This document shows positions 14,177 to 23,171 of a stretch of 32,430 nucleotides of DNA, one piece after another. How positions within the stretch are numbered: the first letter of the stretch is position 1; each line of letters starts with the position of its first letter. Source of the stretch: an uncultured Planctomycetia bacterium (GTDB taxonomy: Bacteria > Planctomycetota > Phycisphaerae > FEN-1346 > JAACEH01); NCBI GenBank assembly GCA_903929765.1, contig CAIYVX010000101.1:1-32430 (forward strand). The letters run 5' to 3'. A model generated the notes under the pieces. It saw nothing but the letters and a program-made list of their open reading frames with translations. It had not been told where the DNA came from and searched no databases. A program made the position numbers and the translations under genes.

Positions 14177-15241
14177 TCAACTCCGAACCAGACTCACCAG
14201 GGCCGCATCGAATGCCCGTACCGCGCCGCTCTCTAGCCGCAAGACCAGGGCGTAGTCGGGAGATATCGCTTCGACCGTGCCGCGAAATAATCTTGCCCCT
14301 TCCTTGACTGTCACCGCGCGACCGATCATGTCCGAACGGGCCAGGTACTCGGCCATCAAGTCCCCCGCCTCCGCGCCTTCCGCCTGCTGGAGCCGCGATT
14401 CAAGCGCCGCCAGCGTCCGCTCCAACAGCAGCGTCCGGTCCTGCTCTTTTCCAGCGGCCAAAGCCAGCGAAGTGGCCCGCTCGGCGAGTTCCACAGGAAA
14501 CTCCGCCTGGTTGACATTCAGCCCGAGACCGATAACGTAGGGCACGAGCGCCGTCCCAGGCGACCGGCGCTGCCGACCGGCTTCGGCCGACTCGATCAGA
14601 ATGCCGGCGACCTTGCGCCGTTCAATCTCGACGTCGTTGGGCCACTTGATCGTCGCCCGAAGGCCGGTGACCTGGCCAACCGCATCGCAGACGGCGACGC
14701 TGGCCGCGAGCATCAGGCCCGCCTGCGACGCTGTTGCTGTTTCACCCCTCTCCCTTGAGGGGAGAGGGTAGGGTGAGGGTGACATATCTGTCGCCCGCGC
14801 CGCCACGGTCGGCCTCGCCCAGTGCACCACGCTGACCAGGAGGCTCTGCCCGCGCGCCGCCACCCAACAGGCCCCCTGCCGCCCGCGACCCGCCGTTTGC
14901 TCCTCGGCGACGATGGTCAGGCCTTCGGCCTCGCTTTCGGCCGCCACGGCCGCCAGGGCCAGGTCGTTGGTCGATCTGGTCCGCTCATAAATGCGTATCG
15001 TCCGTCCGATCCGACCGTCGCGCCGGGCATAGGCGACTTCATCACGATCAATCGCCTCGGGCGCCCCGGCCAGCCGCAGGCCCATGATCGGATGATGCTC
15101 GAACCGGAACCCGGCCGCCGCCATATCGTCAATCTCGCTATGGATTCGTGATTCAGGCACGCCCGCCTGAGCCGCCAGATCTTCCAGAGAGTGGTAGGCG
15201 GTCGCCTGTCGCCGCAGAGACCAGGTCAGTTGGTAGTTCAT
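14177..15241 (-). CDS. birA: Bifunctional biotin-[acetyl-CoA-carboxylase] ligase / biotin operon repressor BirA
   Basis: 354 residues. An N-terminal winged-helix-like region (about 1-65, SLEDLAAQAGVPESRIHSEI) makes this the two-function BirA type. The catalytic domain has ERTRSTND, the biotinyl-AMP loop AGRGRQG, KWPNDVE followed by KVAGILIES, and IGLGLNVNQ. A BPL_C domain follows at about 305-352. It joins biotin to carboxyl carrier proteins and probably represses biotin genes. Between SVVHWARP and LMLAASVAVCDAV lies an extra stretch, about [14 protein letters not shown], encoded by a 43-bp repeat that also occurs in aroC. It falls in a surface loop of the family, so function may be kept. The start overlaps the nadC stop (ATGA). 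Confidence 0.94.
   Translation of the reverse strand: MNYQLTWSLRRQATAYHSLEDLAAQAGVPESRIHSEIDDMAAAGFRFEHHPIMGLRLAGAPEAIDRDEVAYARRDGRIGRTIRIYERTRSTNDLALAAVAAESEAEGLTIVAEEQTAGRGRQGACWVAARGQSLLVSVVHWARPTVAARATDMSPSPYPLPSRERGETATASQAGLMLAASVAVCDAVGQVTGLRATIKWPNDVEIERRKVAGILIESAEAGRQRRSPGTALVPYVIGLGLNVNQAEFPVELAERATSLALAAGKEQDRTLLLERTLAALESRLQQAEGAEAGDLMAEYLARSDMIGRAVTVKEGARLFRGTVEAISPDYALVLRLESGAVRAFDAALVSLVRS
14741..14783. repeat. Palindromic element R3, in frame inside birA
   Basis: 43 bp with arms CCCTCTCCC / GGGGAGAGGG around TTGA, followed by TAGGGTGAGGGTGAC. It is identical in all 43 positions to 21851-21893 in aroC. Here it is read antisense to its aroC reading and encodes the [14 protein letters not shown] stretch without breaking the birA frame. 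Confidence 0.95.
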
Positions 15242-16120
15242 GTGTTCTGTTCGCGGATGTCCAGAGCGATGTCCAGGGCCGGTGCGGAATGGGTCAAAAC
15301 CCCGACGCTGATGCGGTCCACGCCCGTCTCGGCGAATTCGCGGACGGTCTGAAGCGTGACGCCGCCGCTGGTTTCCAGGAGCGGCAGACCGCCGGGGCGG
15401 AGTTCGTCGCGCAGGGCCACGGCCTGGCGCATCTCGGCGGCGGTCATGTTATCGAGGAGAATGTAATCGACCGGCAGCGGCAGCGCCGCCCGAAGCTGGT
15501 CAAGTGTATCGACCTCGACTTCTATTTTAAACTGCGGCCCGACCCGCGCCCGGGCCTCGGCCACGAGCGCCTCGATGGTTTGACCCGACAGGGCGATGTG
15601 ATTGTCCTTGATCAATATCTGGTCGTAGAGGCCGACGCGATGGTTGGTTCCGCCACCGCAACGGACCGCGTATTTTTCCAGATGCCGCCAGCCGGGAGTC
15701 GTCTTGCGGGTATCGCAGATCACGGCTTTCGTTCCCCGCACCGCCTCGACGAACCGGCGGGTCAATGTGGCGATGCCCGACAACCGTTGCAGAAAGTTCA
15801 GGGCCGTCCGTTCGCCGGTCAAAATGCTCGCCGCCGGCCCGGTCACAACGGCCAACTCCAGCCCGGCCTCAACAGCGTCGCCATCGGCCGCATGGAAAGT
15901 CACTACTACCGTCGGATCAATCCGCTCGTAGACCATTCCAACAAACCAAAGCCCGGCGACGACGCCGGGGCATCGAGCGACAATGGAGCCGCGCCCGGGA
16001 TGATCGGCGGCAAGGCAGACCTGGGTCGTGATGTCTCCAGTGCCGACGTCTTCCACAAGCGCCAGAGCCACGAGAAGCGAGGCTTCGGACAACAGGTCTT
16101 CTTCTGCCGACACCTCCGGT

Positions 16121-18145
<2,025 letters not shown>

Positions 18146-18171
18146 AATTCAACCATTAGTTTACAATAATT

Positions 18172-18639
18172 CTACGGTTTCTCCGGCAGCGTGGCCGGGC
18201 CGACCGTCAGGAACGGTCGCAACTCTTCCAGCCGAATCCGCCCGATCCCGCGTACGCCGCCGCGCTCGCCCAGCAAATCTTCCAGCGCCGCGTAGGGCCG
18301 CTGGGCCACGATCCGCCGCGAAAACGTCCCGCCCAAGCCCGGCACCAGGCTCAGTTCGTACCAAGGCGCCCGGTTCACGTCGACCAGGTATAACGACTCG
18401 TCCTGCGCTGCGGCGCGAAGGTCCGCGCCGGGGTCGGCCGGCCCATAAAACAACTGCCCCAACAGCGCCGCTCCGACCACGAACAGGGCGAGGCTCGCCG
18501 TCACGGCCAAGCCGAGACGGTCGCTGCGCACCAGGAACGGCGGGGCCGGCTGGGCACCTCCCCTGCCCTGAACATGGCGGCAAACAGCGACCGCCATGCC
18601 ACCCGTCGCATCCGTTTCGTTTACCGGTATTCTTTCCAT
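18172..18639 (-). CDS. Membrane-anchored helix-hairpin-helix protein (ComEA-like)
   Basis: 155 residues. One membrane segment (about 43-65, LGLAVTASLALFVVGAALLG) precedes a paired helix-hairpin-helix domain (86-144), with VDVNRAPWYELSLVPGLGGT and the second hairpin GVRGIGRIRLEELRPF. Such domains bind DNA non-specifically; ComEA binds incoming DNA in natural transformation. DNA uptake would suit a genome with a pilus machine but is not shown here. The chosen ATG overlaps the GH10-like stop by 19 bp and lacks a clear ribosome binding site. Residues 12-22 are encoded by an R1 hairpin repeat, which also supplies an alternative ATG (residue 15), so the true N terminus is uncertain. Confidence 0.72.
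   Translation of the reverse strand: MERIPVNETDATGGMAVAVCRHVQGRGGAQPAPPFLVRSDRLGLAVTASLALFVVGAALLGQLFYGPADPGADLRAAAQDESLYLVDVNRAPWYELSLVPGLGGTFSRRIVAQRPYAALEDLLGERGGVRGIGRIRLEELRPFLTVGPATLPEKP
18573..18604. repeat. CATGGCGG hairpin repeat (family R1) in the comEA-like N terminus
   Basis: CATGGCGG and CCGCCATG pair around a 10-nt CAAACAGCGA, followed by CCACCC. It differs from the 7087 copy at a single loop-proximal base. It lies inside the predicted coding region, covering about 11 codons ahead of the membrane segment. Confidence 0.85.
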
Positions 18640-20174
18640 TGTTCATCGGGCCGGGCCGCCGGGAGTTCGGCTTCCACAAGGCCTCCTTCGGGCCAGATTT
18701 CCTTTTTCATCCCGAGCATCATGGCGTACGAACCCTTCGGCTTCAGCCCGGCGTCGAGCAGTCCGGCGTGCGGGAAAAGGTGGCCCGGCCGGTCGCTCAG
18801 TTCGGTCCAGCAGACAGAAGTGACGAAGGGCTTGCCCACGGCGATGTGGTAGAAACTGTCGACCCATTCGCTCTGGACGGTCTGGTCCCACGGTCGGTGC
18901 CAGACGCCGCCGACGGCCACGTCCCGCTGGCCCCGGCCGGCGTCGTTGGCGTCGGGCAAGGTGGACGAGGGCACGCCCGCCGCCGTGATGTGTACGGGCT
19001 TGCCGAACGAGCCGAACAGGTCCAGCAGAGCCGAGACGGCCAGGAGGTCGCGACAATAATACCCTTCGGCCCCCAGGAAAATTTCCAGACCGATGGCGTC
19101 GAACTCGACGCCGGTATTGACACACATTTCCACATATTTCAGCGGCGAGATACTCCGCGGCGGAGCCGCCGCGTACTCGCCCCAGGGCAGCACCACGTCC
19201 AGCACCGCCAGGGCCTGCGGGGCGTGTTTCTTCACCACCCGGGCGCTCATCATCGTCAGTTCGATGATCTGGTCCAGCGTGAACTTCAGGCAGTTCTCGG
19301 CATTGAGGCCCGCGGCCACGTCCCAGTGCTCGATCCGCGGACCGTAACGCCGGACGCAGCGCAGCACGTGCTCGAAGGCGTGGTCCCGGATGCTCTCAAA
19401 ATCGTCTTCCCAGATGTAGAGCCAATCCGGCACCGTCGCTTCGCTGAAGCGCAGCACCTGCCCGGCCTTGATGGCCAGCCCCTTTTCCCGCAGCCACCCG
19501 ACCCAATAGTCCAGGTCCCGCCACTGAAACTCCTGCTCCCGCCCCTCGATCGCCCGCCAGTCCAGCGGCAGCGTCGCATAGTTAAATGACTCGAACAGCC
19601 GTTCCTGGTAGGGCCGCTCGCGGCAGGAAAGTTCCACCCGGCAGCCGAAATCCAGGTCCACCAACTCGCGGTTCGTCCGCCGATAGATCAGCCCGCGTTT
19701 GGCGTGTTCCAGCGTCAGATCCTCGCCCAGCAGCACCGCCGCCTGAAGCCCTTGGGCCGCCAGGTCCGCCGCAGCCGCCGGCGTCGCCGCCGAAAGGGCC
19801 TGGGCCAACTTCTTTTTCACCTCGGCAAAGCCGGCCAGAAATTCCGGCGTCGGCCCCGTGTAGGCGTAGCCCCAATCGTCCTTCTTCCGCCAGTTCTGCA
19901 CTACGCGGCCGCGCAGCAATTCCACCGTCAGGTTGTACGGCGCCTCGCGCTCGGGCAACAGCGTAGTCGAGAGCAGCACGCGACCGAAATCCGGAATCGA
20001 CCACGGAATCACCAGCGCCGCCAGACCCTCCACCCGCTTCTCGCAGAGCAGCAGGTCGCCGCGCAGCGTGACCCGGCCACGGATCACCTCCTCGTCCGGG
20101 CCGAGCAGATATGCGTGGGCCACGTCCAGGTCGGCCGGCGCCCGACCGTTGACCAACACCGAAAACTTCAGCAT
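18621..20174 (-). CDS. GH10-like (xylanase-fold) protein lacking the canonical catalytic glutamates
   Basis: 517 residues from the ATG at 20174, which follows AAGGAGAAGAGG. No signal peptide is visible, so it is probably cytoplasmic. An N-terminal beta-rich region (1-100) and a helical linker (110-160) lead into a TIM barrel resembling glycoside hydrolase family 10 (about 185-510): LPLDWRAIEG, VPDWLYIWEDD, HWDVAAG, VLPWGEYA, FDAIGLEIFLG, KPVHITAAG, SVCWTELSDRPGHLFPHAGL. In true GH10 enzymes the acid/base Glu follows WDVVN and the nucleophile Glu lies in ITE. Here the aligned positions are G289 and A398. I recall similar planctomycete proteins annotated as endo-1,4-beta-xylanase with the same lack. 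Hydrolysis by the normal mechanism is unlikely; binding or another chemistry is possible. Confidence 0.75.
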   Translation of the reverse strand: MLKFSVLVNGRAPADLDVAHAYLLGPDEEVIRGRVTLRGDLLLCEKRVEGLAALVIPWSIPDFGRVLLSTTLLPEREAPYNLTVELLRGRVVQNWRKKDDWGYAYTGPTPEFLAGFAEVKKKLAQALSAATPAAAADLAAQGLQAAVLLGEDLTLEHAKRGLIYRRTNRELVDLDFGCRVELSCRERPYQERLFESFNYATLPLDWRAIEGREQEFQWRDLDYWVGWLREKGLAIKAGQVLRFSEATVPDWLYIWEDDFESIRDHAFEHVLRCVRRYGPRIEHWDVAAGLNAENCLKFTLDQIIELTMMSARVVKKHAPQALAVLDVVLPWGEYAAAPPRSISPLKYVEMCVNTGVEFDAIGLEIFLGAEGYYCRDLLAVSALLDLFGSFGKPVHITAAGVPSSTLPDANDAGRGQRDVAVGGVWHRPWDQTVQSEWVDSFYHIAVGKPFVTSVCWTELSDRPGHLFPHAGLLDAGLKPKGSYAMMLGMKKEIWPEGGLVEAELPAARPDEQWKEYR

Positions 20175-20221
20175 CGCCCTCTTCTCCTTGTCGCACTTGT
20201 CGCCACAGGCCGTCCCGGCGC

Positions 20222-20251
20222 TTGACACCCCCGCGCCGCCGAACCTATGAT
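20222..20251 (+). promoter_or_regulatory. Near-consensus sigma-70 promoter of purC
   Basis: TTGACA (6/6) and TATGAT (5/6) separated by 18 bp, about 48 bp upstream of the purC start. The -10 region is embedded in an 11-bp palindrome CCTATGATAGG. The divergent GH10-like operon starts at 20174 on the other strand, so this 124-bp gap probably serves both directions; I see no equally good promoter for the minus strand. Confidence 0.75.
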
Positions 20252-20298
20252 AGGCTCACGGTCGCATGTGAACCAGCGAAAAATCGAAGGAGTTGCCC

Positions 20299-21189
20299 AT
20301 GACCGCCCCACTCGTTCTGGAAACTCATCTGCCCGGCCTGCCGCGCCGCCAGGGCAAGGTCCGCGACGTTTACGACCTCGGCGACCGCCTGCTCCTGGTG
20401 GCCACAGACCGCATCAGCGCCTTCGATTGCGTCATGCCCAACGGCATTCCCGACAAGGGCCGCATCTTGAACGGTCTTAGCCTGTTCTGGTTCGACCATC
20501 TGTCAAAACTAACGGCGAATCATCTGATCAGCGCCGCCGACGAGGATTTGCGGTCCATCGCGCCGAAGGATTTCGATTCGCTTCGCGGCCGCAGCATGAT
20601 CGTCCGCAAGGCCCGCGTCCTGCCGGTCGAGTGCGTGGTGCGCGGCTACCTGGCCGGGAGCGGCTGGAAAGATTATCACCAGGGCCGGCTCGTTTCGGGC
20701 GTGAAATTGCCGCCGGGACTCCAGCAATGCTCGCGCCTGGCCGAGCCGATCTTCACACCATCGACCAAAGCCGAGGAGGGCCACGACGAGCCGATGACCT
20801 TCACCGACGTGGTCGACTTGATCGGAGTCAAGACGGCGGCGCAACTCCGCGACCTGTCGCTGGCGGTTTATTCCGCGGCGCGCGATTATGCTCTGAAACA
20901 GGGCATCATCATCGCCGACACGAAGTTCGAGTGGGGCGTGGCCGACGGCGGGATTATTCTCGTGGACGAAGTCCTGACGCCGGACTCGTCGCGCTTCTGG
21001 CCGGCCGACGACTACGCCGAGGGCCGCGACCAGGCCTCGTTCGACAAACAGTTCGTGCGAAATTATCTGGAGTCCCTGGACTGGAACAAACAGCCCCCTG
21101 CCCCGCGGCTGCCGGACGAGATCGTCGAAAAAACCCGGGCGCGGTACGTCGAGGCCTACGAACGGCTGACACAAAAGAAGTTCGCTTAA
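20299..21189 (+). CDS. purC: Phosphoribosylaminoimidazole-succinocarboxamide synthase (SAICAR synthetase)
   Basis: 296 residues. It catalyses the ATP-dependent joining of CAIR and aspartate in purine synthesis. Motifs: [66 protein letters not shown], and IADTKFEWG followed by [15 protein letters not shown]. This is the longer, yeast-type single-domain form of about 300 residues. The ATG at 20299 follows AAGGAG by 6 nt; a TTG two codons earlier abuts the ribosome binding site and is rejected. No other purine genes are adjacent. Confidence 0.97.
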   Translation: MTAPLVLETHLPGLPRRQGKVRDVYDLGDRLLLVATDRISAFDCVMPNGIPDKGRILNGLSLFWFDHLSKLTANHLISAADEDLRSIAPKDFDSLRGRSMIVRKARVLPVECVVRGYLAGSGWKDYHQGRLVSGVKLPPGLQQCSRLAEPIFTPSTKAEEGHDEPMTFTDVVDLIGVKTAAQLRDLSLAVYSAARDYALKQGIIIADTKFEWGVADGGIILVDEVLTPDSSRFWPADDYAEGRDQASFDKQFVRNYLESLDWNKQPPAPRLPDEIVEKTRARYVEAYERLTQKKFA

Positions 21190-21206
21190 TGAAAAAAGGT
21201 CTCAGG

Positions 21207-21283
21207 TGTGCCACGGCCGGTTTTGCCCGGCCGTGTTTAGGCCAGTAGATGTTCGCACGGTCGGACAAGCCGACCGTGGCACA
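21207..21283. repeat. Paired hairpin repeat in the purC-aroC gap (family R4)
   Basis: Two stem-loops: CACGGCCGG / CCGGCCGTG (21212-21235, loop TTTTGC) followed by TTTA, and CACGGTCGG / CCGACCGTG (21256-21278, loop ACAAG). The outer ends GTGCCACGG and CCGTGGCAC are also complementary, so the whole region can fold as one large structure. The first hairpin with its following U-run could weakly terminate purC transcription. Confidence 0.75.
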
Positions 21284-21318
21284 TGTTGAAGAAGTTCGTC
21301 AAAAAAAAGGACGCCCAA

Positions 21319-22569
21319 ATGCTAACCTATCGCACCGCCGGCGAATCGCACGGCAAGGCTCTGCTGGCCATCATCGAGGGCTTTCCCGCCGGCGTGCGGG
21401 CCGACCTGAAATTCGTTGACCGCGAACTCGCGCGCCGCCAGGGCGGCTACGGGCGCGGCGGGCGGATGAAAATCGAGACCGACCGCGTCGAAGTCCTCTC
21501 CGGCTTGCGGCGCGGCGTGACGCTCGGCTCGCCCATCGTCCTCCAGATCGCCAACCGCGATTTCCGCATCGACGACCTGAAACGGACGCCGTCGCTATAT
21601 CAGCCGCGACCGGGGCACGGGGATCTGGCGGGGGCGCTCAAGTATCTGACGCCCGACGTGCGGAACATTCTCGAACGAGCCAGTGCCCGGGAAACTGCCG
21701 CGCGTGTCGCCGCCGGTAGCTTTGTGCGCAGCCTGCTCCGCGAGGCCGGCATCGAAGTCTTCGCTCACGTCGTTTCCGTCGGCTCTGCTTCGGTTAACCC
21801 CTCCCCCTTGGGGGAGGGTGGCCCGACAGGGGCGGGTGAGGGGTTGATTCTTCACCCCTCTCCCTTGAGGGGAGAGGGTAGGGTGAGGGTGACGTTGAGG
21901 CCAGAAACCATTCCCCCCGCCCTGCTGCGCCGCCGCAACAAGAGTCCTCTCTACTGCCTCGACTCCGCCGCCGAAACCGACATGATCTCCGCCATCGACG
22001 CCGCCCGCGACGCCGGCGACACCCTGGGCGGCATCTTCGAGGTCATCGCCACCGCCGTGCCGCCGGGCCTCGGCTCGCACGTCTCCGCCGACCGCCGGCT
22101 CGACGGGCGACTGGCTGCCGCCCTGATGAGCATTCCGGCCATCAAGGGCGTCGAAATCGGCCTGGGCTTCGAAGCCGCGCGGCTCCCCGGCAGCCAGGTT
22201 CACGACGCGATTCTCTACCGTCCGGCCGAGCGCCGCTCTTCCACTCTCGGCTACGCCCGGACCTCGAACGGGGCCGGGGGCATCGAGGCGGGCATTTCCA
22301 ACGGCCAGCCCATCATCCTTCGCGCCGCCATGAAACCCATCGCCACGCTGGCCCAACCCCTGCCCTCTATCGACCTCCGCACCAAACGGGCCGTCAAAGC
22401 CGCCTACGAACGCAGCGACTTCTGTGCGGTGCCCGCCGCGAGCGTGGTCGGCGAGAACGCCGTGGCCTTCGAACTGGCGGCGGCGCTGCTGGAAAAAACG
22501 GGCGGGGATTCGCTGGCGGAGGTGAAGGGGAATCTGGCCACGTTCCTGAAGTTGGCCCGCGAAATGTAA
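21319..22569 (+). CDS. aroC: Chorismate synthase
   Basis: 416 residues, longer than the usual 350-390. It is the final shikimate-pathway enzyme, forming chorismate from EPSP with reduced FMN. Motifs: [14 protein letters not shown] at the N terminus, [60 protein letters not shown], and [15 protein letters not shown]. After HVVSVGSA (about residue 157) about 33 residues, including NPSPLGEGG and HPSPLRGEG, are encoded by two adjacent palindromic repeats. Family motifs resume at SPLYCLD, so the frame is kept. The ATG at 21319 follows AGGA by 7 nt; the upstream in-frame ATG would add 12 Lys-rich residues. The stop is 3 bp before the R2 palindrome. Confidence 0.96.
   Translation: MLTYRTAGESHGKALLAIIEGFPAGVRADLKFVDRELARRQGGYGRGGRMKIETDRVEVLSGLRRGVTLGSPIVLQIANRDFRIDDLKRTPSLYQPRPGHGDLAGALKYLTPDVRNILERASARETAARVAAGSFVRSLLREAGIEVFAHVVSVGSASVNPSPLGEGGPTGAGEGLILHPSPLRGEGRVRVTLRPETIPPALLRRRNKSPLYCLDSAAETDMISAIDAARDAGDTLGGIFEVIATAVPPGLGSHVSADRRLDGRLAAALMSIPAIKGVEIGLGFEAARLPGSQVHDAILYRPAERRSSTLGYARTSNGAGGIEAGISNGQPIILRAAMKPIATLAQPLPSIDLRTKRAVKAAYERSDFCAVPAASVVGENAVAFELAAALLEKTGGDSLAEVKGNLATFLKLAREM
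21796..21844. repeat. Palindromic element R3 variant, in frame inside aroC (first of two)
   Basis: Arms CCCCTCCCCC / GGGGGAGGG around TT, then GGCCCGACAGGGGC and GGGTGAGGGG. This is the same layout as the 43-bp R3 element 7 bp further on, but with a GC-richer stem and an added spacer. It encodes about [16 protein letters not shown] of chorismate synthase. Confidence 0.85.
21851..21893. repeat. Palindromic element R3, in frame inside aroC (second of two)
   Basis: Identical over 43 bp to 14741-14783 in birA. In aroC it is read on the plus strand as [14 protein letters not shown]. The full identity despite opposite coding strands suggests recent spread or active homogenisation. Confidence 0.95.
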
Positions 22570-22572
22570 TTT

Positions 22573-22636
22573 GTAGGGTGCGTGCTTGCACGCACCACGC
22601 GGGCCAAAGAATGGTGCGTGCAAGAACGCACCCTAC
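22573..22636. repeat. 64-bp near-perfect inverted repeat after aroC (family R2)
   Basis: Two 25-bp arms match at 24 of 25 positions around a 14-bp loop. The left arm begins GTAGGGTGCGT and ends CACGCACCA. Each arm also contains a smaller hairpin (GGTGCGTGC / GCACGCACC). It would form a very stable RNA hairpin 3 bp after the aroC stop. Single arms recur at 23130-23154 and 32346-32359. Confidence 0.92.
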
Positions 22637-22657
22637 GAACCGTTCGAGAGGTGAAGT

Positions 22658-23113
22658 ATGGAAGAGGAAGGGCGTCCGTCGCGAAATAAACTCAAGATAG
22701 CCATCATCTGTGGCTTAGTTCTGGTCGGCTGCTTTTTATTCTACATGAGCAGACCGAAACTAATTATTTGTCCTCCCCATAGCAACGCTAAGACTCAGAT
22801 GAGTACGCTCTGCACGGCACTGGAACATTTCAGAATGGAAACCGGACGGTTTCCGACTGAGACCGAGGGGTTGCAGGCGTTGGTTGAGAAACCGGCAGGT
22901 TTGGAGAAATGGGACGGGCCGTATCTGGACCCGCCGAGGATTCAACTCGATCCGTGGGGCATGCCTTACATGTACTACACGCGGGGGACCGGAGAAGAAG
23001 CGGAGTACCTGATTGTTTCTTACGGTCCCAGCAAAAAACCAGGCCCGGGGAACATCGGATCGAAGGACATGGATCCGGCGGCGTGGTTGAGCGGGAAGCC
23101 TGCGGGCCGGTAA
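22658..23113 (+). CDS. Orphan GspG-like (pseudopilin C-terminal domain) protein with a non-prepilin anchor
   Basis: 151 residues. The ATG follows GAGAGGTGAAGT. An N-terminal hydrophobic segment (13-30, KIAIICGLVLVGCFLFYM) precedes a type II secretion GspG-like domain: STLCTALEHFRMETGRFPT, GLQALVEKP, GPYLDPPRIQLDPWGMPYMY, YLIVSYGPSKKPG. The prepilin cleavage motif (G|FTLxE) is missing, so prepilin peptidase should not process it and it cannot enter a pseudopilus in the normal way. LVGC fits a lipobox loosely, but hydrophobicity continues past the Cys, so a membrane anchor is more likely. It lies between two R2 repeat arms in direct orientation and is unrelated to its neighbours aroC and recJ, which suggests an inserted cassette. 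Confidence 0.78.
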   Translation: MEEEGRPSRNKLKIAIICGLVLVGCFLFYMSRPKLIICPPHSNAKTQMSTLCTALEHFRMETGRFPTETEGLQALVEKPAGLEKWDGPYLDPPRIQLDPWGMPYMYYTRGTGEEAEYLIVSYGPSKKPGPGNIGSKDMDPAAWLSGKPAGR

Positions 23114-23129
23114 TTTTCGATAATTGATT

Positions 23130-23154
23130 TGGTGCGTGCAAGCACGCACCCTAC
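23130..23154. repeat. Single R2 arm between the GspG-like gene and recJ
   Basis: 25 bp, 24 of 25 identical to the right arm of the palindrome at 22612-22636 and in the same direction. It forms its own hairpin GGTGCGTGC / GCACGCACC. It ends 17 bp before the recJ start, where no clear ribosome binding site is present. Confidence 0.88.
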
Positions 23155-23171
23155 ATAGAGTTTTAGAAATC

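Noticed and set aside
14741-14783. Frameshift or pseudogene in birA (and likewise aroC) because of repeat insertion
   Set aside because: The reading frame is continuous through the repeat and all downstream family motifs are intact, so the genes are called as functional.
20293-20298. TTG start two codons before purC ATG
   Set aside because: It directly abuts the AAGGAG ribosome binding site, leaving no spacing; the ATG at 20299 has ideal spacing.
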